This document shows, piece by piece, positions 1-12,669 of a DNA stretch of 64,000 nucleotides. The notes beneath the pieces were generated by a model. It made no database searches and was not told the DNA's origin. It saw nothing but the letters and a program-made list of their open reading frames with translations. A program made the position numbers and the translations under genes. How positions within the stretch are numbered: position 1 is the stretch's first letter; every line of letters starts with the position of its first letter. The stretch lies in contig MU400602.1 of NCBI GenBank assembly GCA_022578965.1, positions 99,664-163,663 of the forward strand. Reading direction: 5' to 3'. This DNA comes from Xylaria sp. FL1777. Lineage: Eukaryota; Ascomycota; Sordariomycetes; Xylariales; Xylariaceae.

Positions 1-3000
1 CTTTTATTAAAATTACGTATAATACAAACTATTAATATTTTAACGCTTTTTTATTATAATACTTTTTATATATTAAGTATATTGCTTTTTTTTATATTTA
101 TTAAACTAAGTCTAAAAATAAATTTTAGTAAGTTTTGCTATTTTTAAAAAACGTATAGCTAAAGTGCTTTTTTAGTATTACTTTTTTTTTTTTTTTTAAG
201 TTTTTAAAAAACAAACTTTTTATAAAGGTTATTTCTTTTTATATAAAATAAAACTTTAAAACGAACTTTAAAAAAACATTAACTAAAAAAAGTAATATGT
301 TTTTTAGCTAAACATTTTTTATATTTAGTTCTTTAATTTATAAAAAAAGCTAACAAGCTAAATATTTTTTGTACTTTAAATTCTTAACAATTATTAGCTC
401 TTTTTTAAAGCTATTCTTAAAAAGCTATTAGTTCTTAAAAAAAAGCTTTTTATAATTAGCAGTTAGGTTTATATATATATGCTTATTTTTTTTTTTTTTT
501 GCTTTTTTTTTAAAGTTTGCTATTTTTTATGCTAGTTATTTATACGCCTTAATATTAAGTGTTAGCTCCGCAAAACTTTTAAAAAAAAATGCTTTTATTT
601 TTAGTTAATTTGTAGTACTAATAACTTCTTTAAAAATAAAAAATATAATAATTAAAAGCATATATATATAATAAAAGCAATTCTTAATAATATTTAAGCA
701 TATATATACTTTTGCTATGTTTTATAATTTAATAAAAAATGCAAGCAAGTTAGAAATTCTAATATAAGTTAAAAATATAAAAGCAAATAATATAAAAAGT
801 ATAAAATGCAAGTATTAATATTAATACTGCTTGTTTTACGTAGTTTAATATTTTTAATTGCTAATTTAAGTTATTACTTTTTAGTAATTGCAAAATTTCT
901 TAAATATAAATGCTAAAAGCATTTATGCTAAATATAAAAAATTAAAACTTATTAAGTAAATAAAATAGCAAAGTTAAGTATAAATAAAAGGTTTAATAAA
1001 GCAAATATAATAAAAAAAAAGCTAAAATATATATTTTTAAACTAATGCACTTTTTTTTTATAAACTTATTATACTATTTTTAATTTATTAATTAATTATT
1101 TTATTGCTAAAATAAATTATTAATTATTAAATATTTTTATAACAATTATTTTTTATATGTTTATGCTAATATTAATTAAAAAATAAGCAAATAAAGTAGT
1201 TTTAGTTAGCTAAATAATTACTTTTTAACTTTTTTTTAATATATTTATAACTTATTTTTTTTAAACATTTATTGCTATTAATAGCAAAATAAGTAACTTA
1301 AGCTTTAGTAAGTATAAAAAAAAAGCTTGTTTTTTTTTTTAATTTGTTTTTTTTTAAGTAGTTCTAAAGCTTAGATCTTTTTTGCAATTTTTTTTCTTAA
1401 TGCTTAAGTTTTTAAATTACTTAAATTATGCCTTTATTATAAAGTTTTTGTTCTTAAGTAGCATAATTAATGCTTGCTTAATTAAACATTTAAAAAACAA
1501 TTTTTGCATTATTAATAAAGTTTTAAACAATTAAAAAGCATTATAATAATTAATTAATATTTAAAAAATTAATATTGCTTAATTAGTAAACAATTATATT
1601 TATAATATTTAAAAAGTTAAGTTTACTAATAAATAACAAAATATATATGTTTTCTTTTTTTTTAGATTTTGTTTTTTTTATTTAGCTAACTTTTTTTGTT
1701 TTATATAACTAAGCATTAAGCTATTTATAAATTAAAATTTTTAATAGTAATACTAGCAGTAAATATATTTAATAAAAAGTTAATTATAATTTTTTTTATA
1801 TATGCTATATAAATTAATATATTTAAGCTAGCTTTAATTAAATAAAAAAGCAAAAGTATTTAAAACTTTGCTTATTATATATAAAAACAACTAAAAGCAG
1901 TTTTTAAAATAAATATATATATTAGATTTTTTATAACTTTTGTTAACTTATAGCTATATTTATATAGCTGTTTAAAATATAAAATGCTATGCTTTATAAG
2001 TATTATAAACAATTATTAATAATAACTAAAAGCAAAAAATATATAAAGCTTTATTTTTTTTTTTTTTGCTATACTATTTTAAAATAAAAGTTTAATATAT
2101 ATACTAATTGCACATTTATTATTTAGTTATAAAACTGTTTATTTTATAAGTTTAAAAGTAATATAGCTAAATATCTTAAAGCTAATATAATAACTATAAT
2201 AATTAAAAAAGATTTTATGCTTAAAAACTTTAAAAAATAAATAGTTTTAACTAAAAATACTTTTGTTTGCTTAACTAAAAAAAGAACTAAATTAAAACGT
2301 AAGTTAAAGCGTTTTTTTTAAGCTAATCTTATTGCTTAGCTTATTAAAAATAATATTAATAAGCAATAATTTAATATTACTTAAAAAATTAGCATAACGC
2401 TTAAATATTTAAAAAAATAGTTAAAAAAATAAATTAAATAAGTTATATAAAGTAAAATAAAATAAAAAAATTAAACAATTTGCTTATATAACAATGTTTT
2501 TTTCTATATAATTTGCAATTATTTTTTTTTATTGCATAGCCTATAAATTTTTTTTTAAGCATAATAAATAAAAAAAAAATAATTATTATATAAAAAGTTA
2601 AGTTATAACATTTATAAAAGCAAATATATAAAACTTCTGCAACAAAAAAATTAAAAATATATAAAATAAAAATTATTAATACTAAATTGTTAAATTTTCT
2701 TTTGTTTTTTTTTTAGTTTTTATTTTTTTAGCCCTATATAATTAAATAATTCTGCTTAATTTTTTATAGTAAGGTTTTATTTTTGCTAAGCTTGCTTTAA
2801 ACTTTGCTTAAGCGTTTATTGTTTTATTAAATGCTTATTATTACTTAATAATAGCTTTAAGTTATTGCTAATAGTTTAAGCGCATAAAATATAAACTAAT
2901 AACTTTTTAAAGTATAATAATAATGTTTTTTGCTTTTTAGTAATTTTAAAGTTTTTTTTAAGTATTAAATAGTTTAAACTAAAAGCAAAAAAAACTGTTT

Positions 3001-6000
3001 AGTTTTAAATAAAAGTAATAAAACAATTAAAAATAAAAAAACTTATATATAAGCGTTAGTGCAATAAAATAAACTTAAGTAATTAAAACTAATAAGCAGT
3101 TTTTACTTTTATTTTTTTTGTTTTTATGCATTTTTAAAAAAAAGCAATAATAATTTATATTAAAATTAAGCTACTTAGCTATTTAAAAAACGTTAAAATA
3201 AAATAAAAACTTATGTTTTTAGCATAATAATAAAAGAAGTACTAATAAACTAGCTACTATAAAACTAACAAATATAAAACTAATAAAAAAAAAGCTATAA
3301 AAAATGCGCTTAGTTTTAAGCAAAAAAAAATAATTTCGTGCATTATAACTTAATTATATAAACTTATATAATTAATAAAAATAAAAAACAAAACAATTAG
3401 TAAAAAAACAAAAAGTAAAAAAAGAAAAATTTATTGCTTTAGCTTTTATTAGTTATTATTTTTTAAAGCGCTTTATAATATAATAGCTAAAAAAATAAAG
3501 TAAACTTTTATATTTTTTAACACTTAAAATATTTAAAGCGCTAAAAGTTATACTATAGCTTTTATAAACTTAAAAAGCTTTTATAACTTATTATATTTTT
3601 TTTATTTTTTGCAGCTTAATTACTATAGCTTTAATTATTAAAAGCTTTATTATTTTAGTTTAATTTTTAATAAATAGTTATAGCACTAATAGTTTATATA
3701 TTAAAGTTAAAATTTTTTAGTTTTTAGTACTTTTAGTTATTTTATATAAATTGCTTTAATTTTTTAAAAAAAAACAACTTTTTTAATTTTTTACTAGTTA
3801 GTTTTGCTAATTAGTATTGCTTATAATTAATATTTTTTTTAATTTTATAAAAGCTAATTTATTTATATAGCAGCTTTTTATTATTAAACTTATTTATTAA
3901 AAGCATAGTATTATAAAAAAAAACAAAAAAGCCTTTTTTAAATAGTTGCTTAATTTTATAAGCGTTTTTTTAAAATTTAGTTTTTATAGCTAATTTTTTT
4001 TTTTTAGTTATAATTGCTTTAACCTTTATAATATTTTAGTTGTAGCGTTTTAGCTGCTTAACTTTAGCTTTAATAAAATTTTTATAAAAAGCAACATTTT
4101 GCTACTTAATTATTTTTTATGTTAATATTACATTTTTTACTAGCAAAATTAGCATTTTTTTATATACTAGTTTATATAAGCTGCAGTTATAATAGCACAC
4201 AAAAATATAATTTGCTTATATTACTAAGTTTAAATATTTTAGCTAATTTTTTCCAGTTTTATTTATTACTTATATAAAGCTTTTTTTTATTAGCTTATAG
4301 CTTTTTTTAATAAAGCTTTAAGCTTAAAAATAATAAGCTAAACTATAGTTTATTTTATAGCTTAAAGTATTTATTGCGTTTTTTATTTCTTTTTTAAATT
4401 TAAAGCTATTATTATACTTAATTTTTATAAGGACTTTATGCTAAAACACAATTTTTTCTTTAATAAATTTAAGTATTTTTAGAAAATTTATATGTTTTAA
4501 AAGTTTAGCTTTTAAATAAATTATTATTTTATATTTTGCTTTTATAATAGCTTTAAATTTGTTGCTTAATAGCATAGTTTATATATTTATAACTTAAAAA
4601 ACTAAAAAATCCAAAAAATAATTAAAAGAAATATTTTTTAGTTCTTTTGCTATTTGTAGATTTTTAGCAATTAAAGCAACTAGTAATTACAATATAAACA
4701 TTTTAATAAAGGCCTTTTTAGTAATATCCTTAAATTATTTATTAAATTATAAATATTTAGCTTTTATAAGTTATTTTTTTATAGTTTTTCTTAATAAAAG
4801 CTTTTTAGGTTTTTTTATTATTAATAACTCTTTTTAGCATTTTTTTAAACTTTGCTTTCTTTTAAAAAATAAACTTGTTAACAAAAAATTTAAGAGCTTT
4901 TTTTTTAAAGTAATTCTGCTTTTTCTTTGTTGTAAGTTTTTTTAAAACTTGCTTAAAAACAAAATACTTAGTAATTTGCTTGCTTTTTTTGCTTTAATCT
5001 TTTTTTAAGTATAACAAAAGTTCTGTTTTTTAGTATATTAAGCTTTTAACTAGTTAATTACTTAATTTTTTATACGCAATAATAATAGTTATTATATATA
5101 GTTAAAAATCAATAAAATTTTTTATATTTTTTTCTTAATAATTATTTAACTTATTTAATAGCTTAAAAAGTTTTTTAAAAAGCTTATTAGCAGCTATATA
5201 TTTTTTTTTTAGCACATAATAAAGTATAAAATCAAAAATCTTTATATATGCTATTTATTTTGTTAATTAAATATTTAGCAATACTAAAAATCTATTATTT
5301 AGCTATACTATAAAAACCTTTACATTAGTTTTTAAATAAAACGTAATCCTATAAAAATAGTTTTGCAACTTTCGAAAAGTTTTAATAATAGTAAGCTTTT
5401 TTAGCTTTATAGCATTATATTTTTTTTAAAGCTTTTTTATGTTTTAAATTTATATTTTGCTAGTTTAATAGCTTTATTAACTTTTTAGCATAAAATAGCG
5501 CTTTAGCTAGTTCTAAAAGTATTTATTTTTAACTAAATAAGTTTTTTTATATAATTAAAAGTAATAAAAATAAAAGCTATTATAATAGCTTTTTAAAGCT
5601 TTTTTATAGCTTTTTTCTGCAGTTCTTTAAAGCAAAACAGCTTATTTTTTTGTAATAAAACTATTAATAGTTTTACAATTATAGCATACCTTTATATTTA
5701 TATCTAGTAATATACTATTATTTTTAAAAAAAACCGTACTTTTATAATGTTTTTATAAGTTTTCTACTTAAAAATTTTTATTACTTTTGCTTTTATTAAG
5801 CTTTTGCTATTAGTACTACATATATAGCTAACTATTTTAGTTATTTATTTTGCTTATTTGCTTTTAAGTGCACTAGCTATAATTTTAGCTAGCTTAAAAT
5901 TAAGCAGTATAACATTAAAATTTTTAAAATGCTTTAATATAAACTGCTTAATTTTTAAAACAACTTTATAATTATTATACTTAGTAGTAAATCTTTTAAT

Positions 6001-7179
6001 TACTACATTATTAAAGAAAAGTTTGCACTTTATTAGTAATATATTATATAAAACTCTTAATAATACTTTTAGAAATTAAGCTACTAAATTTATTACTTTT
6101 TATAAAAAAGTAGTTATTTAAAAAAAGCTTATTAATATAAAAAAAGCAGTTATTACTTAGCTAAAAATAAAAAGTAATATTTAATTATATTTTAAAAATA
6201 AATTAACTATAAAGATTATTTTATATATTGCAAACTTTTTAAAAAACTTATTATAGCTTTAAAAAAAATTAGCATTACATATAATAACTACGTTTATTTT
6301 TATAGCTAAATTAATTAATTAAACTTTTTTATTCTTTTTTTGCACTAAAAACTAAGCGTTATAATATAAACTATAAGCTTTTTTAAAAACGCTATACTTA
6401 AGTTAAGTTTTTAAAACCTTTATAGTAATATTTTTTAAAAGTTTAAAAATTAAAATGCTGCAAACTTGCTATGTTTTATAAAAAACTGTTTTAATTTCAT
6501 AAAAAAAAAAAATCTTATTATATATTTTTTTTATTTCAGAAAAGTTCTAAAAAAGTGCTATTTTTTTGCAATACTATATTTTAGTTAATAATGCTACTTT
6601 TTGCTAAGTAAAGTTAGTTACATAAAGCTTTTTTAAAAAAACAGCTAGTTGTTTAATAATTAGTTAAATATTTTTAAAAGTAGTACTAAAACGTAAATAT
6701 ATGTTTTAATAAATGCTATTTTATTAAAATAACACAAAATTTTTTAAGTAATAGCTTGTTTTTTTTAAAGCTTGCTTTTTTTACTTATAAAATCTAAGTA
6801 AAACAGTGCTATTAAATAGCACGTTATTTTTAAAATAAATCTTTTTATTTTTTGTTTTATATATTATATTTAAAATTATTGTTTTATTTCTTATTAATTC
6901 GTTAGTTTTTAAAGCTTAAAAAGTTAATAATGCTTAAATTAAAGTTATAATTAAGTTATATTTGCTTTTTAATTTATATGCAGGATTTTTAATCTTTACA
7001 ATTGTTAATCTTTTAGCATTTTTTTGCTTTAGCGTTTTTTTTATTGCAACTAAAAATATTTTAAATAATTAATTATTATTAAAAATAGCACAAACTTTTT
7101 TATTGTTTTATATCTTTAGATTTTCAAAAAATTCAATATTTTATATAAAAAAAATTAGAAAAACTACTAACGTTATATT

Positions 7180-9872
7180 ATTATATAAGTTTTAATTCTT
7201 TTAAAAGTTTGCATTTGTATACTTTTTTAAACTATATTTTTTTAATTTTTCCTTTGCTTTTTTTTGCTAATTGTTAAACTTTTTATTTAAGGTTTAATAT
7301 TTTTATACCTTTTATAGCTTATTTGCTAAGCTAATAATTTAGCAAATATACATTAGTTTTTTAATTGCTAACATTTTTAAGCCTTTAAACTTAGTTCTTT
7401 AATATAGTTTATTATTAATATAATAATTTAGCTTGTTTTAAGTATTATATTAGCTATTATATAAAAGCTTTAAAAATATAAACTTATTTAAAACTTTATA
7501 ATAAAGTTTATTTTTAGTAATAAAAAATAAATAGCTTGTTTTTTGCTAACTATATATAGCAAAAAAAGCAGCAACTTTTTACTTATTTAAATAGTAGTTT
7601 TTAAGCATTTTATGCATTTAACTAAATTACTAGTTTAATTAAATCCTTTTTAAGTTACATTTATATTTCTAGTAGTAAAGCTGTTTTTATTAATAAATAA
7701 GTCTACAATAATGCTAAACTACGTTTTAAAATTAATAATTCTAATAATATCTTTTTTATAAATCTTGTTTTTTATTTTTATAGTAAGCTTTAAGCAAAAC
7801 TATATATATTTTTTTAGCTTTATAACGCCTAAAAATATAACTAAAATACTTTGTAATTTTAGCAGTAAAGCTAATATAAAGCATAAATTTAAAAAGCTTA
7901 AGTGTTTTTAGTTAAAATAATTTATTAAGCTTAAGTTTTTTTTATTATAAAATCTATACTTTAATATTTTTTTAAATAAGTTTAAGCTACTACTGCTAAT
8001 ATAATTATTATATTTTCTATAAATTCTTATTTTAAAAAGATCAAAAGTTTAATTAGCGCTTTTTAAAACTACTAATGCTAGCTATATTAACTTTTTAAGC
8101 CTTTCTTTTTTTTTTAGCGCTACTAGCGTAAAATTAACATAAAGCCAAAGTTTAATTAAAAATATTACTTTCTTTAAAAGCAGCATAAATATAACAATTA
8201 ATAACTTTTGCTTTTTTAAGTTATTTTTAAATAACAAATATATAGTATTATATTAGTTTAAAATCTTAAAAAGTATTTTATTAAACTTTAGCTTGTTTTT
8301 TAACATTTAAAAATCTAAAGCAATATAAGCAAAAAACAATATTACTTAATTATTTTATTAATTTTAATCGTAAAAAACCTTTATTATTTTATAACGTTGC
8401 TTATTTAAAAAAGCAGCTATAAAGCTAAATTAAAGCATATAAATATGCATAATAAAACTATTATATTTTATTTTTTTATTTATTTATACTATTAAATAGT
8501 TTAATAAAAAGCTAGTTTTACAAGTATTACTTAGCAATTTATGCTTATTAAGCTAACTAGCTAATTATAATATTAGCTAAAAACTTTTTTATGCTTTTTT
8601 AACTGCTAGCTATTAAGATTTTATATTATCTTTTAAAAACTTTATGCTTTTATAAAAAAAAGCATTTTTTATGTTTATTTAAGTTAAGATTTCTTGCAAT
8701 AAAGTTTTTAGTTAAGCTTTATATCTTAATTTATTGCTTTTTTTCTTTAAAATAAATTATAGCATATTTAATTTAATTTGCTAATTTAAACTTTTGCTAA
8801 AGTTATTTAAAAGTAATAATATTATTTTTAACATTAGCTTAAGTACTTTTGCTGCTTTAAAATATAACTTAGCTTTTGTTTAAGCAATTATTTAAATAAA
8901 AACACTAGAATATTTTAAAACTCTTAGTATAAAGTTTCTAAAAGTAATATTTGTTTTTTTGTTTAAAAAGTTTTTAAACTTTTTAGCTTATATCTTTTTA
9001 AATTCTAAGCTTTTTTTTATAAGTTTTGCTTTTTAAATTTTTTAAAGCTTTTAATAATTAAAACTTTTTAGTTTTAATAAAGTACTTTGCTTATAAGAAT
9101 TATTGTTTATTTCTATATTTTTAGTATTAAGCTAAATAAAAAACTTATTATTATTTAAATAAATCTTTTTAATTATTTAATTTATAAAAGGCTTTTTTTT
9201 TTGTTTTTTAGGTTTTTTTTTACTTTTTATTTAATAAAAAGCAGCTTTTTTAGTTAAAAGCTTATAACAATTAGCTTAAAACATATTTATACTAATTTTT
9301 TTGCTTAATATATAGCTTTATAAAACTTTAGTACTGTTTGCGTTATAAAAAGTGCTTTATATAAAGTTCTAATTAGTTGCAATAAAGCTATTATTTAGCT
9401 TGCTATTTATTAAGTTGTTTTTTTTAACATTGCAAGCCTTTATTAGTCCTATTTTATAAAGCATACTAGTTTAATTATTAGTTTTTTTATTTAAAAATTA
9501 GTTTAGCTGCTTATTATTTAGCTAATAAAGTTTTTTTTTCTTTTAACCTCTTTGTTTGCTTTTTATTTTAACATTTAAATTTTTATTATTTAAAATAAGG
9601 TTTTTTTTCTGTAGTTAATAATAAGCCTTTTGTTTAAGCAGTTTATTATTGCTTAAAACAAAGTTATATATTTATTTTATTGCAGCATTAAGAATTTTTT
9701 TTTTATTTTTGCTAATTTTTACAACTTTAAAAAAGACTTTTATGCATTTAAAGCTTACAGAAAATTCTAGCTTTTTTAAGCACTATTTAAAGTTTTAATA
9801 TATAATGTTTTCTTTTTTTAATTTGTAAGCAAAGCTATATTTATAAACGTAATAATTATTTATGCTACATTT
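7180..9872 (-). pseudogene. RIP-destroyed long coding remnant of family A (copy 1)
   Basis: This is the minus-strand counterpart of the long low-stop frame described at 30,702-33,390. The start anchor is TGT at 9,870-9,868, matching the first Cys codon of that frame, and the end near 7,180 matches the TATATAATGCTATA region. The copy is collinear and differs by transitions. The protein is not recognised, and no product can be made from this copy. Confidence 0.4.
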
Positions 9873-12365
9873 TTAATAAATAGTTCTTTTTGCTAAATAA
9901 AAATTATTTAACTTTACTTATTATAAAAAATTAAACAATTATTTGCTTTATTTTTGTTTTTTAAAGTTATATTTACTTTTTTATAAATATTTAGAAATTA
10001 TAGCATTAATGCTAAACATTTGCTTTTTTAATAAGTTTATGTTAATTTTATAATATTATAGTGCTTATAGTTTTTAATTAATTAGCTAAACATATTAATT
10101 TTGCAGTTTTTTTAGCATTTTTTTTAGTTTTTTTTTTATAATTGCTACATTTTTTTGTTTTAATTTTAACTGCTATATTTGCTTAATAATATTATTTATA
10201 TTTTAGTTATAAACAAAATATTAAGCTAATTTTACTTGCTGTTCTTTAATAATAACTGTTTTAGTAGCTAGTATAGTTATATTAATAGCTAGCTTAGCAG
10301 CATTAATAGCAATATATAAAAGCTTATTAAAATTATAATTATATAAATAATTAACTTTTTTTTATGCTTTGTGTGCTTTTTTTGTTTTTTTAAAATAAAG
10401 ATTTAGCTTAAACTTTTTATTAATTTAGTTATTTAGTGTTTTATAAAGGTTTTTATAAAACATCTTATTTAAGTTATTATATAATTTTTTAAAAAACTTT
10501 ATTATTTTATTAATAGTATTTTAATTTAGCTTTTTAAGCAAACCTTAAGTAAGTTAAAAATTAAAGTAATAATTTTTTTAGGCCTTAATATTTTTAGCAT
10601 ATATTTAATGCTAAAAAAAATAAGTTTTAAAATTAGTAAAATATATAGCTTTTAAGCAAGCTTTAAAATCTTATAATATAACAATAGTAAACTTATTTTG
10701 CTTAAAGTTTTAAAGCTTAAACTTTTGCTTAAGCAGTTTATAAGCTTTAGTTTATAATAAACAATCTTTTAGTATTATTTTTACTATTTTTCTTGTTTAA
10801 AAAGTATTATAATAAACAAAAACTTGTTTAATTTTATTAATATTTTTAAAACGTTTTACATAAAAAAAAGTATTTAAATCGTTTAGCTATTTATTTATTT
10901 TTAACTTATTAAATAACAAATGTTAGTTTAACTTTAAGTTAAAAAGCATAAATAATAGCTTAATTTTAGCATTATGCTTATTATTAAAATAGCTTAAGCT
11001 AAATAAAGTTGCTTTAATATTTTCTAAAAACAATAAGCTAATTATTTTTATTTTTTTTGTTTATAAGTAGTTTTAATGTTTTTTATATATTAAAGTAAGA
11101 AAATTTAATGATTTTTTATAGCTAGATTATTTAACTAAGCTATAATTTTTAGATTTTTAAGCTATATAATGAATTAAAGTAAAATTTGTATAAAAGTAAT
11201 AAAAAAAATAAGCTATAAAAAATAATAAAAGTAAGCTAAATAAAGGTATAAGTTTAAAAAAAAAAAAAGTATAAAGTATTAAAGGTTTTTAAGTATTTTA
11301 AATATTTAAGTTCTTTTATGCTATTTTTTTGGACTTTTTTCTTTAAAAACCTAACGATTTTTTTTGTTTACATTTATAAAAACTGCTAGGTTATTTTTTA
11401 TAGCTTTTTAAGTCTTTTTTTAAATGCTTTTATATTTTTATTTCTTATGCGCTTTTATTTTTTTATATGCTTTATAACGTTTAGTTTTTTTGTTTTTTAG
11501 TTTAGCTTGCTTTGCTTTACGTAAGTTTTATTAAGTAAGCTTTATTTTTTTATAGCTTTTTATTTATAAAAGTAGCATGCTTTTTTTTTTTTTTTAAGGC
11601 CTTTTTATTTAATAATAAATGCTATAAAGAAGCAATAGTTACGCTTTGCGCAAAGTTTTTAAGCAATAGCTAGCTTATACTTAAAAAACCTTGCTTTTTA
11701 TTTTTTAATAAAAAACTATATTAGCTTAAAAAACAAAGTATATTTTTAATTATTAATAGCTTTATATATTAACGCGTAAACTTGAACTTATTTAATATAA
11801 ATAAGCGTTAAATTTGCTTGCATTATAGCTTTTAAAGGTTTTAATAATTTTTATTTTTTTTTAGGCCTGTTTTTTGTTTTTTTTTGCTTATACAAAAGCA
11901 ATTATGCTTTTTTTTTTGTAAAGCACTAGCTTTTTAGCAAGAATTTCTTTTTTTTAACTTTTTAAAAGTTTTTAACGAATAGTTTTTTAGCTATGCTATT
12001 TTAAAAATTGTACTAACATTTTAATACTTAATTGTTGTTTTACCGGAAAAAATAAAAGCGCTTTGCAAACTAAACTAAAAAAAACAGTTTAACATTTTTA
12101 TATGTTTGTTTTAAGCCCTAACAATTAAAAGCTGCTAGCTTAAACGTTTATTGCTAATTATAACTAAACTGCTTACGCTAAGCAAGCTTTGTTTATTACT
12201 AGCTAAAGCAGCTAAATATAATATATTATGTTTTGCTTATAAAAATTATAGTAATTAATAAATAAATAAATTAAACATATAAATTAGCAATAATAAATTG
12301 CTCGTTTGTTAGTTTTATAGTATTATCTATAGTAAATAAAAGATTAGCTTTACTAAGAACACTAA

Positions 12366-12669
12366 TAAAATAAAGCAGTACAATCGCGCAAAATTTATTA
12401 TACTATTTCAATTACAAGGAAATAAGTTATAACTTATATATTTAAGCAATTAAGCCATATATGAATTAAAAAATTAAACAATTAATTAAAAGGCTATTTA
12501 ATAATATAAATAAAGCAACTATAGCTAATTTCTATCTTGTTATGCGTTATTATTAAGTTTATACTTTAAAATCTAGCGCAATACTTATACTCTTATTTCT
12601 ACTATATAACTTAGCCCAAACTTACTTTAACTAGCTAGTTAGCTTATTTAGCTACTTTATTTTACTTTA
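12366..12669 (-). repeat. 304-bp LTR (5' LTR of the inverted family A copy)
   Basis: Read on the minus strand it begins TAAAGTAAAATAAAG and ends CTTTATTTTA, which are the mutated forms of the TG...CA ends still intact in the LTR at 61,348. Its length of 304 bp equals that of the LTRs at 36,306, 43,860 and 58,530. It is one of the least mutated copies, keeping for example GCGC and CCC where others have T or A. The flank after its outer edge is ATAT; the partner duplication is outside the window. Confidence 0.85.

Larger units (their letters stand above)
1..12669 (-). mobile_element. Family A LTR-bounded element, inverted copy truncated by the window edge
   Basis: This stretch is the reverse complement of 44,164-56,545 of the complete copy at 43,860-58,833. 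I checked collinearity by eye at many points, for example 11,040-11,120 against 45,400-45,480, 6,240-6,420 against 50,160-50,330, 4,700-4,900 against 51,600-51,840, and 200-560 against 55,950-56,340. Differences are overwhelmingly C/T or G/A. The 5' LTR lies at 12,366-12,669. The missing end, about 2.3 kb plus the 3' LTR, would lie left of the window; the fragment at 36,306-38,611 shows what it should look like. It carries the 1.03-kb internal segment that copy 28,947-34,213 lacks. No intact gene survives. Sense strand is inferred as minus from A-richness and from a purine-rich tract before the 3' LTR of the complete copy. Confidence 0.88.
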
